Below are positions 1 to 11,144 of a stretch of DNA of 64,000 nucleotides, piece after piece. Within the stretch, counting starts at the first letter, position 1. The number at the start of each line of letters is the position of its first letter. Source of the stretch: Buchnera aphidicola (Cinara curvipes) (GTDB lineage Bacteria > Pseudomonadota > Gammaproteobacteria > Enterobacterales > Enterobacteriaceae); the NCBI RefSeq assembly GCF_900698915.1, contig NZ_LR217710.1, positions 369,818 through 433,817 on the forward strand, given 5' to 3'. A program made the translations under genes and the position numbers. The notes under the pieces are model-generated. The model was not told the DNA's origin and did no database searches. It was given only the letters and a program-made list of their open reading frames with translations.

Positions 1-92
1 ATTTTTAAAGAACATTAAAGTCAATCTTTTTTTTATTACAAAATGATTATATCATATATTTTTTTTTAGTATACAAAAATATTTTTAATTTT

Positions 93-164
93 TGTCCTCT
101 AGGGGATTTGAACCCCTGTTGCCGCCGTGAAAGGGCGATGTCCTAACCACTAGACGAAGAGGAC
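93..164 (-). tRNA. tRNA-Glu (anticodon TTC)
   Basis: The reverse strand folds as a full cloverleaf. The 7-bp acceptor stem is GTCCTCT/AGAGGAC, the anticodon loop CTTTCAC reads GAA/GAG, and the T-loop is GGTTCAAATCC. It closely resembles the E. coli Glu tRNA. CCA is not encoded. It lies downstream of aroE on the same strand. In Buchnera the usual order is aroE, tRNA-Glu, then 23S and 5S rRNA, so the rRNA genes probably lie just left of the window (inference). Confidence 0.97.
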
Positions 165-342
165 TAAAAAAAATCAAATAATCATTAATTTTTAATGTTA
201 CAGAATGAATTAAAAGTGTCAAGTGTTTTTTATATTTTTTATAAAAAATAAATATAAAAACAAATTTTTTTTAATAATTTATTTATCTTTTCTAATAAAA
301 AATATTTTTTTTAAAAAGTTATCTTTAATATAAATTTAAAAT

Positions 343-1188
343 TTATATAGTTAACTTTAAAAGATCAATATTTTTTTTAATATTAGGTAATATTTTAAAC
401 CATAAAAAACACGAATAAGCTGCTTGAGCTACTAACATACCTAGACCATCAGAGCAATATTTACTACCTAAATATTTACATAGTAATAAAAAAGGAGTTA
501 ACAATTTTTTCTTGGCATAAGAAATATCATAACATCTTGTATCAGGAAAAATTAATTTTTTAGGAAAAATTGGAGATTTATTATCTAATCCACAAGAAGT
601 AGCATTAATAATAATATCAAATTTATTTTCATATAAATAATCTGAAAAAATAAAAATTTTTCCAAAATGTTTAAATCTTTTCACTAATTTAATAGAATTA
701 ATAATTGTTCTGTTTAAAACGAAAATACAACATTTTTCTTTTAATAAATGATATACAACAGAATAAGCTGCACCTCCAGAACCTAATAACAATACAATTG
801 TATTATTTTTTTTTAAATATTTTAAACGCTTTAAATCATATATTAAACCAATTCCATCTGTATTATCACCTAAAAAATTATTATCCTCAATTTTTACTAA
901 AGTATTTAAAGAACCAGAAATATATGCTTTTTTACTATATTGATCAGGAATTCTAAATGAGTCTCTTTTAAACGGTACAGTAATATTACATCCATAACCG
1001 CCAGAATTAAAAAATTCTACTACTTTTTTAAAAAAATTTGATTTTGTACATAAAAAAGAGCTATAATTATAGTTTATTTTTATATCTCTAGAAAAATTTC
1101 TATGAATGACTGGTGATAAAGAATGTTTTACTGGATTACCAAATAATCCAATATATTTTATTTTTTTTTTTAATTTTTCTTTTTTCAT
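343..1188 (-). CDS. aroE: Shikimate dehydrogenase (NADP)
   Basis: AroE reduces 3-dehydroshikimate to shikimate in the cytosolic pathway to chorismate and the aromatic amino acids. The 281-residue product has the N-terminal substrate motif SLSP (about 23-26). Catalytic Lys is in VPFK (about 74) and catalytic Asp in GDNTDG (about 111). The NADP-binding loop GSGGAA is near 136-141, followed by an NRT segment that fits NADP preference. Length is close to the family norm (about 272). The short lysine-rich N-terminal extension may be real or a start-choice artefact. aroB and aroK are elsewhere in the window, which supports an intact shikimate route. Confidence 0.96.
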   Translation of the reverse strand: MKKEKLKKKIKYIGLFGNPVKHSLSPVIHRNFSRDIKINYNYSSFLCTKSNFFKKVVEFFNSGGYGCNITVPFKRDSFRIPDQYSKKAYISGSLNTLVKIEDNNFLGDNTDGIGLIYDLKRLKYLKKNNTIVLLLGSGGAAYSVVYHLLKEKCCIFVLNRTIINSIKLVKRFKHFGKIFIFSDYLYENKFDIIINATSCGLDNKSPIFPKKLIFPDTRCYDISYAKKKLLTPFLLLCKYLGSKYCSDGLGMLVAQAAYSCFLWFKILPNIKKNIDLLKLTI

Positions 1189-1338
1189 ACTGTTTCCTAC
1201 AATTTTAATAATTATTTTTTATGAAAATATAAATTATATAAAAAAATAAATTTTTATAATTATACGATTTTACTTATATTTAAAAATTTTATTATAAAAA
1301 TTAACAAATACATTTAACTAATATTATAAATAATGTTT

Positions 1339-1788
1339 ATGTCGATACGCAAAATTTTAAAATTTCCAGATTATCGTTTACGATTAAAATCAAAACCAAT
1401 TAAAATAATTAACTACAAAATAATAAAAATAATACGAGATATGTTTGATACAATGTATGCTAATAATGGAATTGGATTAGCTGCACCACAAATAAATATA
1501 TTAAAAAAAATTATTGTGATCAGTTCATTAGAACCAAATCAATCAGAATTAATTTTAATAAATCCTATTATTTTAAAAAAAAACCAAAAATATATTCGTA
1601 CAAAAGAAGGTTGTTTATCAATTCCTAAAAAAACAGCTATAATTAATCGATCAAGTTATATAAAAATAAAAGCAATTGATCATCTCGGACAGCTATTTAT
1701 ATTAGAAGCGAGATCATTATTATCTATCTGTATCCAACATGAAATGGATCATTTAATTGGGAAACTATTTATAGATTATATTAATTAA
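1339..1788 (+). CDS. def: Peptide deformylase
   Basis: This metallo-hydrolase removes the N-formyl group from nascent proteins. All three family motifs are present: GIGLAAPQ, EGCLS (metal-binding Cys) and HEMDH (catalytic Glu and two metal His). I place the start at the second ATG (1339) because the family begins MS.., although an ATG two codons upstream is in frame. It sits 39 bp before fmt, the conserved def-fmt pair that handles formylation and deformylation. Confidence 0.96.
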   Translation: MSIRKILKFPDYRLRLKSKPIKIINYKIIKIIRDMFDTMYANNGIGLAAPQINILKKIIVISSLEPNQSELILINPIILKKNQKYIRTKEGCLSIPKKTAIINRSSYIKIKAIDHLGQLFILEARSLLSICIQHEMDHLIGKLFIDYIN

Positions 1789-1827
1789 TAATATATTTTT
1801 TATAAATCAATCTATTTATATTATAAA

Positions 1828-2784
1828 ATGTCAAAAAAAACATTAAAAATTATTTTCGCAGGTAGCAATGATTTTTCATTAGCACACCTATACTCATTAT
1901 TTTATTCAAAATATGTTATATCAGCCATAATAACTAAACCAGATAATTTATATTGTAAAAAAAAAGATAATATTTTTTCTTCTATTAAAAAATTTGCAAT
2001 TAAAAATAATATTAAAATATTACAACCAGATAATTTACTAAAAAAAAATTTTTATCAATCTATTTTAGATATAAAAGCAAATATATTAATAGTATCATCT
2101 TATGGATCTATTATACCAAAAAAAATTCTAAAATTATTTCCTTTAGGAGGAATAAATATACACGCATCTTTATTACCAAGATGGAAAGGTGCTGCTCCAG
2201 TACAATGGGCAATATTATCAGGAGACAAAAAAACAGGTATTAGTGTAATAAAAATGAACTCCAGTATTGATTCAGGAAAAATAATTTATATGTTACCCTG
2301 TCCTATTGATTTAACTGATACTACTATAACATTATGTGCAAAACTAATTCCAATCTCATTACAATGTATGTATCAATCTCTAAACATTATAAATAATCCA
2401 AATATAAAAAAATACCTTAAACAAGATAAAACAGTTAAAACTATTGCTCCAAAAATACAAAAAAAAGATTCAAGAATCTCTTGGTCACTTTCTGTAAAAA
2501 AAATAGATCGATTAATTAGGGCATTTACTCCTTGGCCCGGCTGTCAATTCTTAATAAATAATTATTTTATAAAAATAAAAAAACATTCAATTATATCATT
2601 TGATAAAAATAACTTTCATTGTGGAGAAATTATAAAAATAAATAAAAAAGGAATACAGATAAATACTAAAAAGGGAATATTAAATATAGAAAAAATAAAA
2701 ATTCCTGGAAAAAAAACTACACATATTAGTCAAATTATACATACAAAAAAAAAAATATTTGTTAAACATGCAATACTTAAATAA
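1828..2784 (+). CDS. fmt: Methionyl-tRNA formyltransferase
   Basis: Fmt transfers a formyl group from 10-formyl-THF to initiator Met-tRNA. The 318-residue protein has the N-terminal Rossmann-like transferase domain with the Asn-x-His signature in INIHASLLPRWKGAAP and the catalytic Asp in SIDSGKI. The C-terminal OB-like tRNA-binding domain is present, and length matches the family (about 315). It is the second gene of the def-fmt pair. The usual downstream partners rsmB and trkA are absent, and fmt ends at a hairpin facing the ribosomal block. Confidence 0.96.
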   Translation: MSKKTLKIIFAGSNDFSLAHLYSLFYSKYVISAIITKPDNLYCKKKDNIFSSIKKFAIKNNIKILQPDNLLKKNFYQSILDIKANILIVSSYGSIIPKKILKLFPLGGINIHASLLPRWKGAAPVQWAILSGDKKTGISVIKMNSSIDSGKIIYMLPCPIDLTDTTITLCAKLIPISLQCMYQSLNIINNPNIKKYLKQDKTVKTIAPKIQKKDSRISWSLSVKKIDRLIRAFTPWPGCQFLINNYFIKIKKHSIISFDKNNFHCGEIIKINKKGIQINTKKGILNIEKIKIPGKKTTHISQIIHTKKKIFVKHAILK

Positions 2785-2819
2785 TATTTAATATTTTAAA
2801 ATATAAAAATTATCAGAAG

Positions 2820-2846
2820 AACGGCATAAACATGCCGTTTTTATTA
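2820..2846 (+). terminator. Intrinsic terminator of def-fmt
   Basis: A perfect 8-bp GC-containing stem (AACGGCAT / ATGCCGTT, loop AAAC) is followed by TTTTATT. It lies between the convergent fmt and rplQ genes. The T-tract sits on the plus-strand side, so it best serves fmt; the stem may also act on the minus strand. Confidence 0.85.
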
Positions 2847-2889
2847 AACTTATAAATTTAAAAATTAATTAAAAATTGTTTAATAATTT

Positions 2890-3252
2890 TTAAAAATTTC
2901 GACCTACTAATTCTATATATGCTATAGTAGCATTATCACCTTTTCTAAAACCACATTTTAGTATACGCAAATAACCACCTGGTCGAGAATAAAAATAAGG
3001 CCCTAATTCATGAAATAATTTTTTTACTGTAAAAATATTATGAATACGAGAAAATACTAGTCTACGATTAACTATCGTATCATATTTAGATAATGTAATA
3101 ATAGGTTCAACAAAACGACGCAATTCCTTTGCTTTAGGTAAAGTAGTTTTAATATATTCATGTTTAATCAATGAACACGTCATATTCTTTAACATAGATT
3201 TTAAATGACTACGCTTTCTATTTAATAATCGTCCTATTTTTCTATGTCTCAT
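2890..3252 (-). CDS. rplQ: 50S ribosomal protein L17
   Basis: Opening [12 protein letters not shown] and the [11 protein letters not shown] segment identify L17 (120 residues, normal length). L17 lies near the polypeptide exit region of the large subunit. It is the last gene of the alpha operon, after rpoA, the same order as in E. coli. Confidence 0.98.
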   Translation of the reverse strand: MRHRKIGRLLNRKRSHLKSMLKNMTCSLIKHEYIKTTLPKAKELRRFVEPIITLSKYDTIVNRRLVFSRIHNIFTVKKLFHELGPYFYSRPGGYLRILKCGFRKGDNATIAYIELVGRNF

Positions 3253-3321
3253 AGTATTGCTATCCTGTTAAAAATTGAAAAATTTTTAATATATACTAAA
3301 AAATATTTTATTTAAAAGAAT

Positions 3322-4311
3322 TTAATCTTCTATCAGAATTTTAGGTGGCCAATTATCTAATTTCATTCCTAATGATAAACCCCTAGATGCTAATATATCT
3401 TTAATTTCAGTTAATGATTTTTTTCCTAAATTAGGAGTTTTTAATAATTCTACTTCAGTTTTTTGTACTAAATCACCAATATAATGAATACTTTCAGCTT
3501 TTAAACAATTAGCAGATCGTACGGTTAGCTCTAAATCATCTACAGGACGCAATAAAATAGGTTCAAATTCAGGTTTTTCTTCTTTAATTTCTGGCTCACG
3601 AATACCTCTTAAATCTATAAAAGATTCTAATTGATCAGCTAAAATAGTAGCTGCTTTTCTAATAGCTTCTTCTGGATCAATAGTTCCATTAGTTTCCATA
3701 TCTATAATTAATTTATCTAGATCAGTTCTTTGTTTTACACGAGCAGATTCAACATTATAAATAATACGTTCTATAGGACTATATGATACATCTAAAAATA
3801 ATTTACCAATAATTCGATTATTTTTATTTAAATCTTTACTAGATTTAGCTGTCATATACCCCCTTCCACGCATTACTTTCATTCGAATATCAATAGAAAC
3901 ATTAGGACAAGTTAGATGACAAATAATGTGCTTTAAATTTATGATTTCTGTAGAAGAATCATAATCAATATCTGCAGCAATAACTGGCCCTACGCCACTT
4001 TTTTTTAAATGTAATATAACTTCATCTTTCCCAAATAATTTTATTGATAAACCTTTTAGATTTAACAATATATCTAAAATATCTTCTTGAACTCCTTCTT
4101 TATGCATATATTCGTGTAATATACCATTTATCTCAACTTCTGTAACAGCACACCCGGACATAGAAGATAATAAAATTCTTCTTAAAGCATTTCCTAATGT
4201 ATGTCCAAAACCACGCTCTAATGGTTCTAAAGTAATCTTTGCACGTGTAGTACTTATCTGTTTAATGTCTACTAATCGTGGTTTTAAAAAATCTTCTACA
4301 AAATCCTGCAT
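3322..4311 (-). CDS. rpoA: RNA polymerase alpha subunit
   Basis: The 329-residue protein is full length. The N-terminal dimerisation/assembly domain (to about residue 235) contains the signature [20 protein letters not shown] linker ([11 protein letters not shown]) leads to the C-terminal domain with the helix-hairpin-helix region, including the [18 protein letters not shown] segment used for UP-element and activator contacts. Retention of a complete C-terminal domain implies that upstream-element recognition is still possible in this reduced genome. It sits between rpsD and rplQ. Confidence 0.98.
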   Translation of the reverse strand: MQDFVEDFLKPRLVDIKQISTTRAKITLEPLERGFGHTLGNALRRILLSSMSGCAVTEVEINGILHEYMHKEGVQEDILDILLNLKGLSIKLFGKDEVILHLKKSGVGPVIAADIDYDSSTEIINLKHIICHLTCPNVSIDIRMKVMRGRGYMTAKSSKDLNKNNRIIGKLFLDVSYSPIERIIYNVESARVKQRTDLDKLIIDMETNGTIDPEEAIRKAATILADQLESFIDLRGIREPEIKEEKPEFEPILLRPVDDLELTVRSANCLKAESIHYIGDLVQKTEVELLKTPNLGKKSLTEIKDILASRGLSLGMKLDNWPPKILIED

Positions 4312-4342
4312 TATTCTCCTCTCTAAATATATTTTATCTAAA

Positions 4343-4963
4343 TTACTTAGAATACAATTCTACAATTAAATGTTCATTAATATCAGAGGACAAATCATCA
4401 CGTTCTACAGCACGTAATAAAACTCCTTCCATTTTTTTATAATTTACATCTAACCAAGAAGATTTTTCACGCTGATTCATAATTTCTAAAGAAGCTTTAA
4501 TTCTTAATTGATTTTGAGATTTTTTAAAAATAGATATTTTATCATTTATAGAAACTTGAAAAGAAGGAATATTTACAATATTATTATTAACACAAATAGA
4601 TTTATGACTAATTAATTGACGTGATTCAGCGCGTGTAGTACCAAAACCCATACGATATACAATATTATCAAGACGTTTTTCTAACAAAAACAATAAATTC
4701 TGTCCAGTATTTCCTTTTAATTTAGAAGCTTTTTTATAATAATTATGAAATTGTCGTTCTAATATTCCATATAAACGACGTAATTTCTGTTTTTCTCTTA
4801 ATTGTTTTGCATATTCAGATAATCGTAATTTTCTAGATCCATGTTGACCTGGAGATTGATCAATATTACATTTAGATTCAATAGAACGAACACCAGATTT
4901 TAAGAATAAATCTGAACTTTCTCGTCGACTTAATTTTAATTTGGGACCTAAATATCTTGCCAT
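4343..4963 (-). CDS. rpsD: 30S ribosomal protein S4
   Basis: [22 protein letters not shown] opening and the S4 RNA-binding domain ([21 protein letters not shown]) identify S4, 206 residues, matching E. coli. S4 is a primary 16S-binding assembly protein. In enterobacteria it represses the alpha operon by binding a pseudoknot near rpsM; I did not find a clear version of that structure here. Confidence 0.98.
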   Translation of the reverse strand: MARYLGPKLKLSRRESSDLFLKSGVRSIESKCNIDQSPGQHGSRKLRLSEYAKQLREKQKLRRLYGILERQFHNYYKKASKLKGNTGQNLLFLLEKRLDNIVYRMGFGTTRAESRQLISHKSICVNNNIVNIPSFQVSINDKISIFKKSQNQLRIKASLEIMNQREKSSWLDVNYKKMEGVLLRAVERDDLSSDINEHLIVELYSK

Positions 4964-4995
4964 ATTTACATTTCTCTTTTTTATTTTAAATAAAA

Positions 4996-5388
4996 TTAAA
5001 CTCTACGTTTTTTAGGTGGTCGACATCCATTATGAGGAATAGGAGTAATATCTTTAATATTAGTAATACGAAAACCTGAAGCATTTAAAGCTCGAATTGT
5101 TGATTCTCGACCAGGTCCTGGACCTTTAACCATTATTTCTAAATTTTTTATCCCGTAATCTTTTACACGATCCGCACATTTTTCTGCTGCCACTTGTGCT
5201 GCAAATGGAGTTGATTTTCTTGAACCTCTAAAACCAGAACCTCCAGAAGTTGCCCAACCTAATGTATTACCTTTACGGTCAGTAATAGTAATAATAGTAT
5301 TATTAAAAGAAGCATGAATATATGCAATACCATCTAAAATTTTTTTTTTTATATTTTTTTTGGAATTACTTACCATTTTTTTTGACAT
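4996..5388 (-). CDS. rpsK: 30S ribosomal protein S11
   Basis: The 130-residue protein has the S11 core [22 protein letters not shown] and C-terminal [15 protein letters not shown]. It forms part of the small-subunit platform near the E site. The position between rpsM and rpsD is canonical for the alpha operon. Confidence 0.98.
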   Translation of the reverse strand: MSKKMVSNSKKNIKKKILDGIAYIHASFNNTIITITDRKGNTLGWATSGGSGFRGSRKSTPFAAQVAAEKCADRVKDYGIKNLEIMVKGPGPGRESTIRALNASGFRITNIKDITPIPHNGCRPPKKRRV

Positions 5389-5405
5389 AATAAATTATTT
5401 TCCTA

Positions 5406-5765
5406 TTATCTACTTTTAATTAATTTTCTAGGACCTTTACATGTACGAGCATTTGTTTTTGTTCTTTGCCCTCTAACGGGAAGATGTTTACGGTGACGAA
5501 ACCCTCTATAGCAACCAATATCCATTAATCTTTTTATATTAATAGTTTTTTCTCTTCGCAGATCACCTTCAACAATAAATTTAGATATTATTGAACGCAA
5601 TATTTCAATTTGATTTTCTTTTAATTCACTAACTTTTATATTATATGGAATACCTGACTCACAACAAATTTTTTTAGATAATGATACACCAATTCCATAA
5701 ATTCCAGTTAATGCTATTGATATATGCTTATAGTCTGGAATATTTATTCCCGCAATTCTTGCCAT
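5406..5765 (-). CDS. rpsM: 30S ribosomal protein S13
   Basis: [10 protein letters not shown] opening, helix-two-turn-helix region and the C-terminal [18 protein letters not shown] tail (here [10 protein letters not shown]) identify S13, 119 residues. S13 sits in the head of the small subunit and contacts P-site tRNA and L5. It is the first gene of the alpha operon, with rpmJ just upstream. Confidence 0.98.
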   Translation of the reverse strand: MARIAGINIPDYKHISIALTGIYGIGVSLSKKICCESGIPYNIKVSELKENQIEILRSIISKFIVEGDLRREKTINIKRLMDIGCYRGFRHRKHLPVRGQRTKTNARTCKGPRKLIKSR

Positions 5766-5878
5766 AAATATTTTTCCTTATAAATATAAATTAATAATAA
5801 AATATTTATTTTACTATTAAATATATAAATTAAACAAATTAATAATTTATTTTTTAAAAATATATAAAACTAATTTAA

Positions 5879-5995
5879 TTAACCTTGTCTTTGTTTATGT
5901 TTAGGATCATTACTACAAATTACACGAATTATATTTTTTCTACGTATAATTTTACAACTTCGACAAATTTTTTTAACAGATGCGCGTACTTTCAT
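5879..5995 (-). CDS. rpmJ: 50S ribosomal protein L36
   Basis: A 38-codon gene lies in the secY-rpsM gap. The product starts [17 protein letters not shown] and ends DPKHKQRQG. The zinc-ribbon ligands are visible (CRSC, a downstream Cys, and His), so this is the zinc-binding form of L36. Size and position, last gene of the spc operon after secY, are exactly those of E. coli. An upstream GGAGA on the minus strand is the likely ribosome-binding site. Confidence 0.97.
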   Translation of the reverse strand: MKVRASVKKICRSCKIIRRKNIIRVICSNDPKHKQRQG

Positions 5996-6030
5996 TATCT
6001 CTCCAAAAATAAATATTAATTGACAATATT

Positions 6031-7326
6031 TTAATTTTTTAAATATAAATTTGCTTTCTTAAGTATTCTCTTATATTTAGTAGACATCATTAATGTTTGT
6101 ATTTGCATAATAAATTCCATTAATACCACAACAACAATTAATAAAGAAGTACCACCAAAATAAAAAGGAACTTTCAAGTATATTTGCATAATATCTGGAA
6201 TTAAACATATAAATATCGTATAAATAGAACCAATTGTTGTTAATTTAAAAACAATTTTTTTAATAAATTGTGATGTACGTATACCAGGGCGAATTCCAGG
6301 AATAAAAGCACCAGATTTTTTTAAATTCATTGCTGTATCTCGAACGTCAAAGACAATACTTGTATAAAAAAAACAAAAAAATATTATTAATGCAGTATTA
6401 ATTAATAAATAAATGCTATGATTAAATTTAAAATAATTAAAAAATTGTATTAAATAAAAATAATCATGAAAAATATAACGAAAATAAGTAATAACAATAG
6501 ACGGAAATACAATTAAACTAGAAGAAAAAATTACGGGCACTACACCAGCCATATTTAATTTTAAAGGTAAATAACTATTATGTGCAGAATGCATACGATG
6601 ACCTTGTTGACGGCGAGCATAACATACAGTAATTTTACGTTGACTTTTTTCAATAAATACTACTATAAAAATTACAGAAATCATTATAAAAGAAATTAAT
6701 AATATATATAAAAAATTAAAATTATTAATTTTCATAACTTTTAATGTTTGTATAGCAGAAACCGGTAAACTAGAAACTATACCTGAAAAAATAATTAAAG
6801 AAATACCGTTTCCTAAACCTTTTTCAGTAATAAATTCTCCAAGCCACATTAAAAACATTGTTCCTGTAACTAAACTTATAATAGAAAGAAAATAAAAATA
6901 ACGATCTGTACACATTACAAGATTATTCATACCAGGAAGAAAAGGTAATCCAGATACTACACTAATAGATTGAATAGTTGATAATAATAAGGTTAAATAT
7001 TTAGTATATTGATTAATTTTTTTTTTTCCTATTTCTCCTTCTTTTTTTAAATTACTTAAATAAGGAATAATAAAAGTTAATAATTGAATTATTATAGAAG
7101 AGGAAATATAAGGCATAACTCCTAATGCAAATATCGATGCTCTATTTAAAGAGCCTCCAGAAAACATATTGAATATTGTTAACACAGAACTATTTTTATG
7201 AAAAAAAAATTGTTCTAAAATCTTTATATCTATACCGGGGATAGGAATAAAAGAACCGATACGAAATATTATAATTGCTATAAAAACAAGTAGAATTCTT
7301 TTTTTTAAGTTATATAATGTAGACAT
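6031..7326 (-). CDS. secY: Protein translocase channel subunit SecY
   Basis: SecY forms the inner-membrane protein-conducting channel with SecE. The 431-residue sequence has about ten hydrophobic segments. Motifs include the plug/TM2 region [25 protein letters not shown], the cytoplasmic loop YARRQQG, and [28 protein letters not shown] in the C-terminal half. Length is near the E. coli 443. It follows rplO in the spc operon. Its retention shows that Sec export is maintained; secE is not in this window. Confidence 0.98.
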   Translation of the reverse strand: MSTLYNLKKRILLVFIAIIIFRIGSFIPIPGIDIKILEQFFFHKNSSVLTIFNMFSGGSLNRASIFALGVMPYISSSIIIQLLTFIIPYLSNLKKEGEIGKKKINQYTKYLTLLLSTIQSISVVSGLPFLPGMNNLVMCTDRYFYFLSIISLVTGTMFLMWLGEFITEKGLGNGISLIIFSGIVSSLPVSAIQTLKVMKINNFNFLYILLISFIMISVIFIVVFIEKSQRKITVCYARRQQGHRMHSAHNSYLPLKLNMAGVVPVIFSSSLIVFPSIVITYFRYIFHDYFYLIQFFNYFKFNHSIYLLINTALIIFFCFFYTSIVFDVRDTAMNLKKSGAFIPGIRPGIRTSQFIKKIVFKLTTIGSIYTIFICLIPDIMQIYLKVPFYFGGTSLLIVVVVLMEFIMQIQTLMMSTKYKRILKKANLYLKN

Positions 7327-7374
7327 AATTGATTTTCTATTAATAAAAAATAGTTTAATAATATTATTATATAT

Positions 7375-7812
7375 TTAATTATTAATCTTTCCTCCTGCTA
7401 ATTCAATACATAAACGAGCTCCTTTAGTAACAGACAAACCAGAAACAATTATAGGTCTCTTAATATTTCCTACTTTAATAATTTTAACATATTTAATATT
7501 TTTTTTAATTAAATTTATTTTTTTTAAAACAGACAAATTTATAGTAGATACACTAGATAAGTTGTTTAATTCAAATAATCTAATTTCATCAACAAGTATT
7601 TTTTTTTTAGAAACAAAACCAAATTTTGGAAGTCTTCTATACAAAGGTGTTTGACCCCCTTCAAATCCTTTTCGAATTTTTCCACCAGATCTAGATTTTT
7701 GACCTTTATGTCCTCTTCCTCCAGTTTTTCCAAAACCTGAACCAATTCCTCTGCATATACGTTTTCTTTTTTTATTTTTATATATAGAATTTGATATTGT
7801 ATTTAAATACAT
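7375..7812 (-). CDS. rplO: 50S ribosomal protein L15
   Basis: A glycine-rich N-terminal half ([39 protein letters not shown]) is diagnostic for L15; 145 residues, normal length. Its start overlaps the end of rpmD by a few bases, suggesting translational coupling. Confidence 0.97.
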   Translation of the reverse strand: MYLNTISNSIYKNKKRKRICRGIGSGFGKTGGRGHKGQKSRSGGKIRKGFEGGQTPLYRRLPKFGFVSKKKILVDEIRLFELNNLSSVSTINLSVLKKINLIKKNIKYVKIIKVGNIKRPIIVSGLSVTKGARLCIELAGGKINN

Positions 7813-7997
7813 AATTTATCTCCTTTCTTTATAGATATCATGTAAAAAACCTGTCTTATCATACCTCTAACTGAACCAGTATCTTCTCTTTCTACAGTAT
7901 CACCAATATAACGTAAACCTAGTCCTTTCATAGTTGCTATATGTTTAGGTAAACGACCAATCTGGCTTTTTATTTGTGTTATAAAAATTTTTTTCAT
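7803..7997 (-). CDS. rpmD: 50S ribosomal protein L30
   Basis: This 64-residue L30 contains the core [21 protein letters not shown] and the following [16 protein letters not shown]. It is a few residues longer than the E. coli protein at the C-terminus. It overlaps rplO and lies between rpsE and rplO as in the spc operon. Confidence 0.96.
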   Translation of the reverse strand: MKKIFITQIKSQIGRLPKHIATMKGLGLRYIGDTVEREDTGSVRGMIRQVFYMISIKKGDKLCI

Positions 7998-8018
7998 AAA
8001 TATGAATACACCATATAT

Positions 8019-8513
8019 TTAAAAGTTAGTAATAGATTTACCTAATTTTTTAGCAATCATTTTAGGTGATCTGATTTTTTTCAAACCATCTATAGTTGCT
8101 CGAACTACATTAATTGGATTAGTAGATCCATATATTTTAGCTAAAATATTATGAATGCCAACTACCTCTAATATCGATCTCATTGCACCTCCAGCAATAA
8201 TACCAGTACCTTCTGATGCTGGTTTCATAAATACCTTAGAACCTGTATGCGAACCATATACAGAGTGTTGTATAGTTTTCTGAAATAACGGAATAGTAAT
8301 CATATTTTTTCGTGCTTTTTCCATAGCTTTTTGAATAGCTGCGGGTACTTCCTTTGCTTTCCCGTATCCAAAACCAACTTTTCCATTACCATTACCTACT
8401 ACAGTCAAAGCAGTAAAAGAAAAAATCCTGCCTCCCTTTACTGTTTTTGAAACTCTATTTACAGAAATTAATTTTTCCTTTAAATCTATAGATAATTTTT
8501 TATCAAAATTCAT
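8019..8513 (-). CDS. rpsE: 30S ribosomal protein S5
   Basis: The 164-residue S5 shows the N-terminal dsRNA-binding-like domain ([20 protein letters not shown]) and the C-terminal domain with [20 protein letters not shown]5 helps maintain decoding accuracy and mRNA unwinding at the entry tunnel. Order rplR-rpsE-rpmD is canonical. Confidence 0.98.
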   Translation of the reverse strand: MNFDKKLSIDLKEKLISVNRVSKTVKGGRIFSFTALTVVGNGNGKVGFGYGKAKEVPAAIQKAMEKARKNMITIPLFQKTIQHSVYGSHTGSKVFMKPASEGTGIIAGGAMRSILEVVGIHNILAKIYGSTNPINVVRATIDGLKKIRSPKMIAKKLGKSITNF

Positions 8514-8531
8514 ATATACTTCCTTTTTTTA

Positions 8532-8900
8532 TTAAAAAACTAAACCAGATATACGCGCTGATTCAGCCAATTCTTTTACTCTACCGTGATATTTAAAACC
8601 AGAACGATCAAAAGAAACTGTTTGTATACCTTTTTTCAAAGCTCTTTTAGCAATCAACTGCCCTATTAATTTAGCAGATACTTTATTGCCTGTGTATATA
8701 TTTTGTATTTTTAATTTTTTAAATTCTAATGTAGATGCACATACGGAAATAACAGATTTATTATATGAAATAATTTGCGCATAAATATGTCTTGAAGTTC
8801 GATGTACCACTAAACGAAAAGTACAATTACTTTGTATTTTCTTTCTTACTTTTGTATATCGTCTAATACGGGAATATCTTTTATTTATTTTTCCTTTCAT
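8532..8900 (-). CDS. rplR: 50S ribosomal protein L18
   Basis: L18 binds 5S rRNA with L5. The 122-residue protein has the [16 protein letters not shown] core and the C-terminal [20 protein letters not shown] signature. It starts one base after the rplF stop region, a tight spacing typical of the spc operon. Confidence 0.97.
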   Translation of the reverse strand: MKGKINKRYSRIRRYTKVRKKIQSNCTFRLVVHRTSRHIYAQIISYNKSVISVCASTLEFKKLKIQNIYTGNKVSAKLIGQLIAKRALKKGIQTVSFDRSGFKYHGRVKELAESARISGLVF

Positions 8901-8901
8901 T

Positions 8902-9441
8902 TTACTTCTTTTTTGCCTCTTTAATACGAACTACTTCATTGAAATAACGAATACCTTTTCCTTTATAAGGCTCAGGAATACGATAAGATCGTATATTAGC
9001 TGCTACTTGCCCTACAAGCTGTTTATCTATTCCAGATAAAATAATTTCATTTTGAGGTAATAAAATTGCCTTTATTGAATTTGGAAGTTTATAAAAAACA
9101 GGATGTGAAAAACCTAAATATAATTTTAGAATATTATTTTCTTTTATTATAACACGATAACCAATACCAAATAAATTTAATTGTTTTTTAAAACCAATAG
9201 TAACACCAATAATCATCATATATATTAAAGAACGACAAGTACCTGCTTGCATCCAACCATATGATTCAGAAGAATGATTATGTGAAAAAAATAAACAGTT
9301 ATCTTTTTTTATAATTTTTACACAAATATGAATTACACGTTTTAATGAACCTAATGGACCGCTAATTATAATCTCTAAATTATCTAATGTAATAGTTACA
9401 TTTTTAGGAATAACTATAGGTGATTTTGCTACACGAGACAT
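8902..9441 (-). CDS. rplF: 50S ribosomal protein L6
   Basis: The 179-residue L6 has the two repeated L6 domains and the C-terminal signature [16 protein letters not shown] with a terminal KEAKKK tail. L6 lies at the base of the L7/L12 stalk near the factor-binding site. The N-terminal half is diverged compared with E. coli but length is normal. Confidence 0.97.
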   Translation of the reverse strand: MSRVAKSPIVIPKNVTITLDNLEIIISGPLGSLKRVIHICVKIIKKDNCLFFSHNHSSESYGWMQAGTCRSLIYMMIIGVTIGFKKQLNLFGIGYRVIIKENNILKLYLGFSHPVFYKLPNSIKAILLPQNEIILSGIDKQLVGQVAANIRSYRIPEPYKGKGIRYFNEVVRIKEAKKK

Positions 9442-9476
9442 TATTTAAATTCCTCTATTTATATAAATTAATGATA

Positions 9477-9869
9477 TTAATTTACGTAACATATAATTTC
9501 TCCACCTAAACCTTTTTCTCTTGCAACACGATCAGTCATAACTCCCCTAGAAGTAGAAATAACTGCAATACCTAAATTATTCATTACTACAGGTAAATTA
9601 TGTTTATTACAATATTTACGTAAACTTGGGCGACTTATTCTAGAAATATGCTCAATAACAGATTTTCCATTATAATATTTTAAAAAAATTTTTAATTCTA
9701 AATTATTAATTTTCTTTATTTTATAATTATAGATATATCCTTCATATTTTAATACTCTTATAATATTTTCTTTTACTTTAGAAAAAGGAACAGTGACAAA
9801 AATTTTATTCGAATTTTGACCATTACGAATACAAGTTAACATATCAGATATTGGATCTTGCATACTCAT
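9477..9869 (-). CDS. rpsH: 30S ribosomal protein S8
   Basis: [18 protein letters not shown] and the C-terminal [25 protein letters not shown] identify S8 (130 residues). S8 is a 16S primary binder and in enterobacteria the spc operon autoregulator, acting near rplE. I cannot confirm a retained regulatory helix from sequence alone. Confidence 0.97.
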   Translation of the reverse strand: MSMQDPISDMLTCIRNGQNSNKIFVTVPFSKVKENIIRVLKYEGYIYNYKIKKINNLELKIFLKYYNGKSVIEHISRISRPSLRKYCNKHNLPVVMNNLGIAVISTSRGVMTDRVAREKGLGGEIICYVN

Positions 9870-9926
9870 TATAGTACTCCTTATTTAATAATAAAAAATA
9901 ATTAAAAAAATAATTAATATAATTTT

Positions 9927-10232
9927 TTACCAACTAGCTTTAGTTAAACCTGGTATTTCTCCTCTCATAGCAGATTCACGTAATTTCATACGACTTAATC
10001 CAAATTTTCTCAAAAAAGCATGAGGACGTCCAGTTTGTCGACAACGATTACGTTGTCTGGAAGGACTAGAATCTCTAGGTAATGTTTGTAATTTTAACAT
10101 AGCATTCCAACGTTCTTTATCTGAAGAATATTTAGATTTAATAATATTCTTTAGTTGAGATCGTATAGCATAATATTTTAATGCTAATTTAACTCTTTTA
10201 ATTTCTCTTGCTTTCATAGATTGTTTAGCCAT
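9927..10232 (-). CDS. rpsN: 30S ribosomal protein S14
   Basis: The 101-residue S14 is the long, non-zinc (C-minus) enterobacterial form. It has C-terminal [23 protein letters not shown] and ends LTKASW. S14 lies in the small-subunit head. Position between rplE and rpsH is canonical. Confidence 0.97.
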   Translation of the reverse strand: MAKQSMKAREIKRVKLALKYYAIRSQLKNIIKSKYSSDKERWNAMLKLQTLPRDSSPSRQRNRCRQTGRPHAFLRKFGLSRMKLRESAMRGEIPGLTKASW

Positions 10233-10252
10233 ATAATTCTACCTATATAATA

Positions 10253-10792
10253 TTATTTTTGAAAAGGAAAATTAAAAGCGGAAAGTAAAGATTCGCCTTC
10301 TTGATTGGATTGAGCATTAGTAGTAATTGTAATATTCATACCTCTAATAGAATCAATTTTTTCATAATTAATTTCAGGAAAAATAATTTGTTCTCGAATA
10401 CCTAAACTATAATTACCTCTACCATCAAATGATTTACGAGACATTCCTCTAAAATCACGTATTCTCGGTATTGCAATAGTAATTAATTTATCAAAAAAAT
10501 CCCATTGTCTCTTTCCTCTTAAAGTAACCTTGCATCCTACTGGGTATCCTTTTCGAATTTTAAAAGTTGCAATAGATTTCTTGGCAACAGTAATTACTGG
10601 TTTTTGTCCAGAAATTTGAGTTAAATCATTTATTGCGTAATCCAATATTTTTTTATCTGTAATTGATTTTCCTACACCCATATTTAAAGTAATCTTTTTA
10701 ATTTTAGGAACTGCCATTATTGTAGAATAATTAAATTTATTCATTAATTTTGGAATAACATCAGTAATATAAAAACTCCGTAATCTACACAT
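10253..10792 (-). CDS. rplE: 50S ribosomal protein L5
   Basis: L5 bridges 5S rRNA and the S13 head contact. The 179-residue protein has [14 protein letters not shown], the [18 protein letters not shown] core and the [18 protein letters not shown] region, all in the expected order. Confidence 0.98.
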   Translation of the reverse strand: MCRLRSFYITDVIPKLMNKFNYSTIMAVPKIKKITLNMGVGKSITDKKILDYAINDLTQISGQKPVITVAKKSIATFKIRKGYPVGCKVTLRGKRQWDFFDKLITIAIPRIRDFRGMSRKSFDGRGNYSLGIREQIIFPEINYEKIDSIRGMNITITTNAQSNQEGESLLSAFNFPFQK

Positions 10793-10816
10793 AATAGATA
10801 TACCTCTTATATTAAG

Positions 10817-11131
10817 TTAAAATGATTCGTGATTAGATTTATATCGACGTATTTTTTTTCCTGAAGTCCAAAAAAATTCTACTTTATCTGCTTTATTAAG
10901 TTTTTTATTAAAAATAGATAAATTAGAAATATGAATAGGCGCTTCTTGTAAAATAATTCCGCCAGCCTGTTTTTTTTCTGGTACAGATTTTTGATGCTTT
11001 TTAATTATATTAATTCCACTCACAACAACCATATTATTATTACGATAAATTTTTTTAACTACACCCGTTTTACCTTTATCTTTACCAGTTAAAACTATAA
11101 CTAAATCATTAAAACGAATTTTAGCAGACAT
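10817..11131 (-). CDS. rplX: 50S ribosomal protein L24
   Basis: This 104-residue L24 carries the KOW motif DLVIVLTGKDKGKTGVVKKI near the N-terminus, which contacts 23S rRNA during early assembly. It sits between rplN and rplE as in the spc operon. Confidence 0.97.
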   Translation of the reverse strand: MSAKIRFNDLVIVLTGKDKGKTGVVKKIYRNNNMVVVSGINIIKKHQKSVPEKKQAGGIILQEAPIHISNLSIFNKKLNKADKVEFFWTSGKKIRRYKSNHESF

Positions 11132-11144
11132 TATTAATTTCCTT

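Noticed and set aside
705-956. Plus-strand open frame inside aroE
   Set aside because: Antisense shadow of a well-conserved gene, with no start signal or homology.
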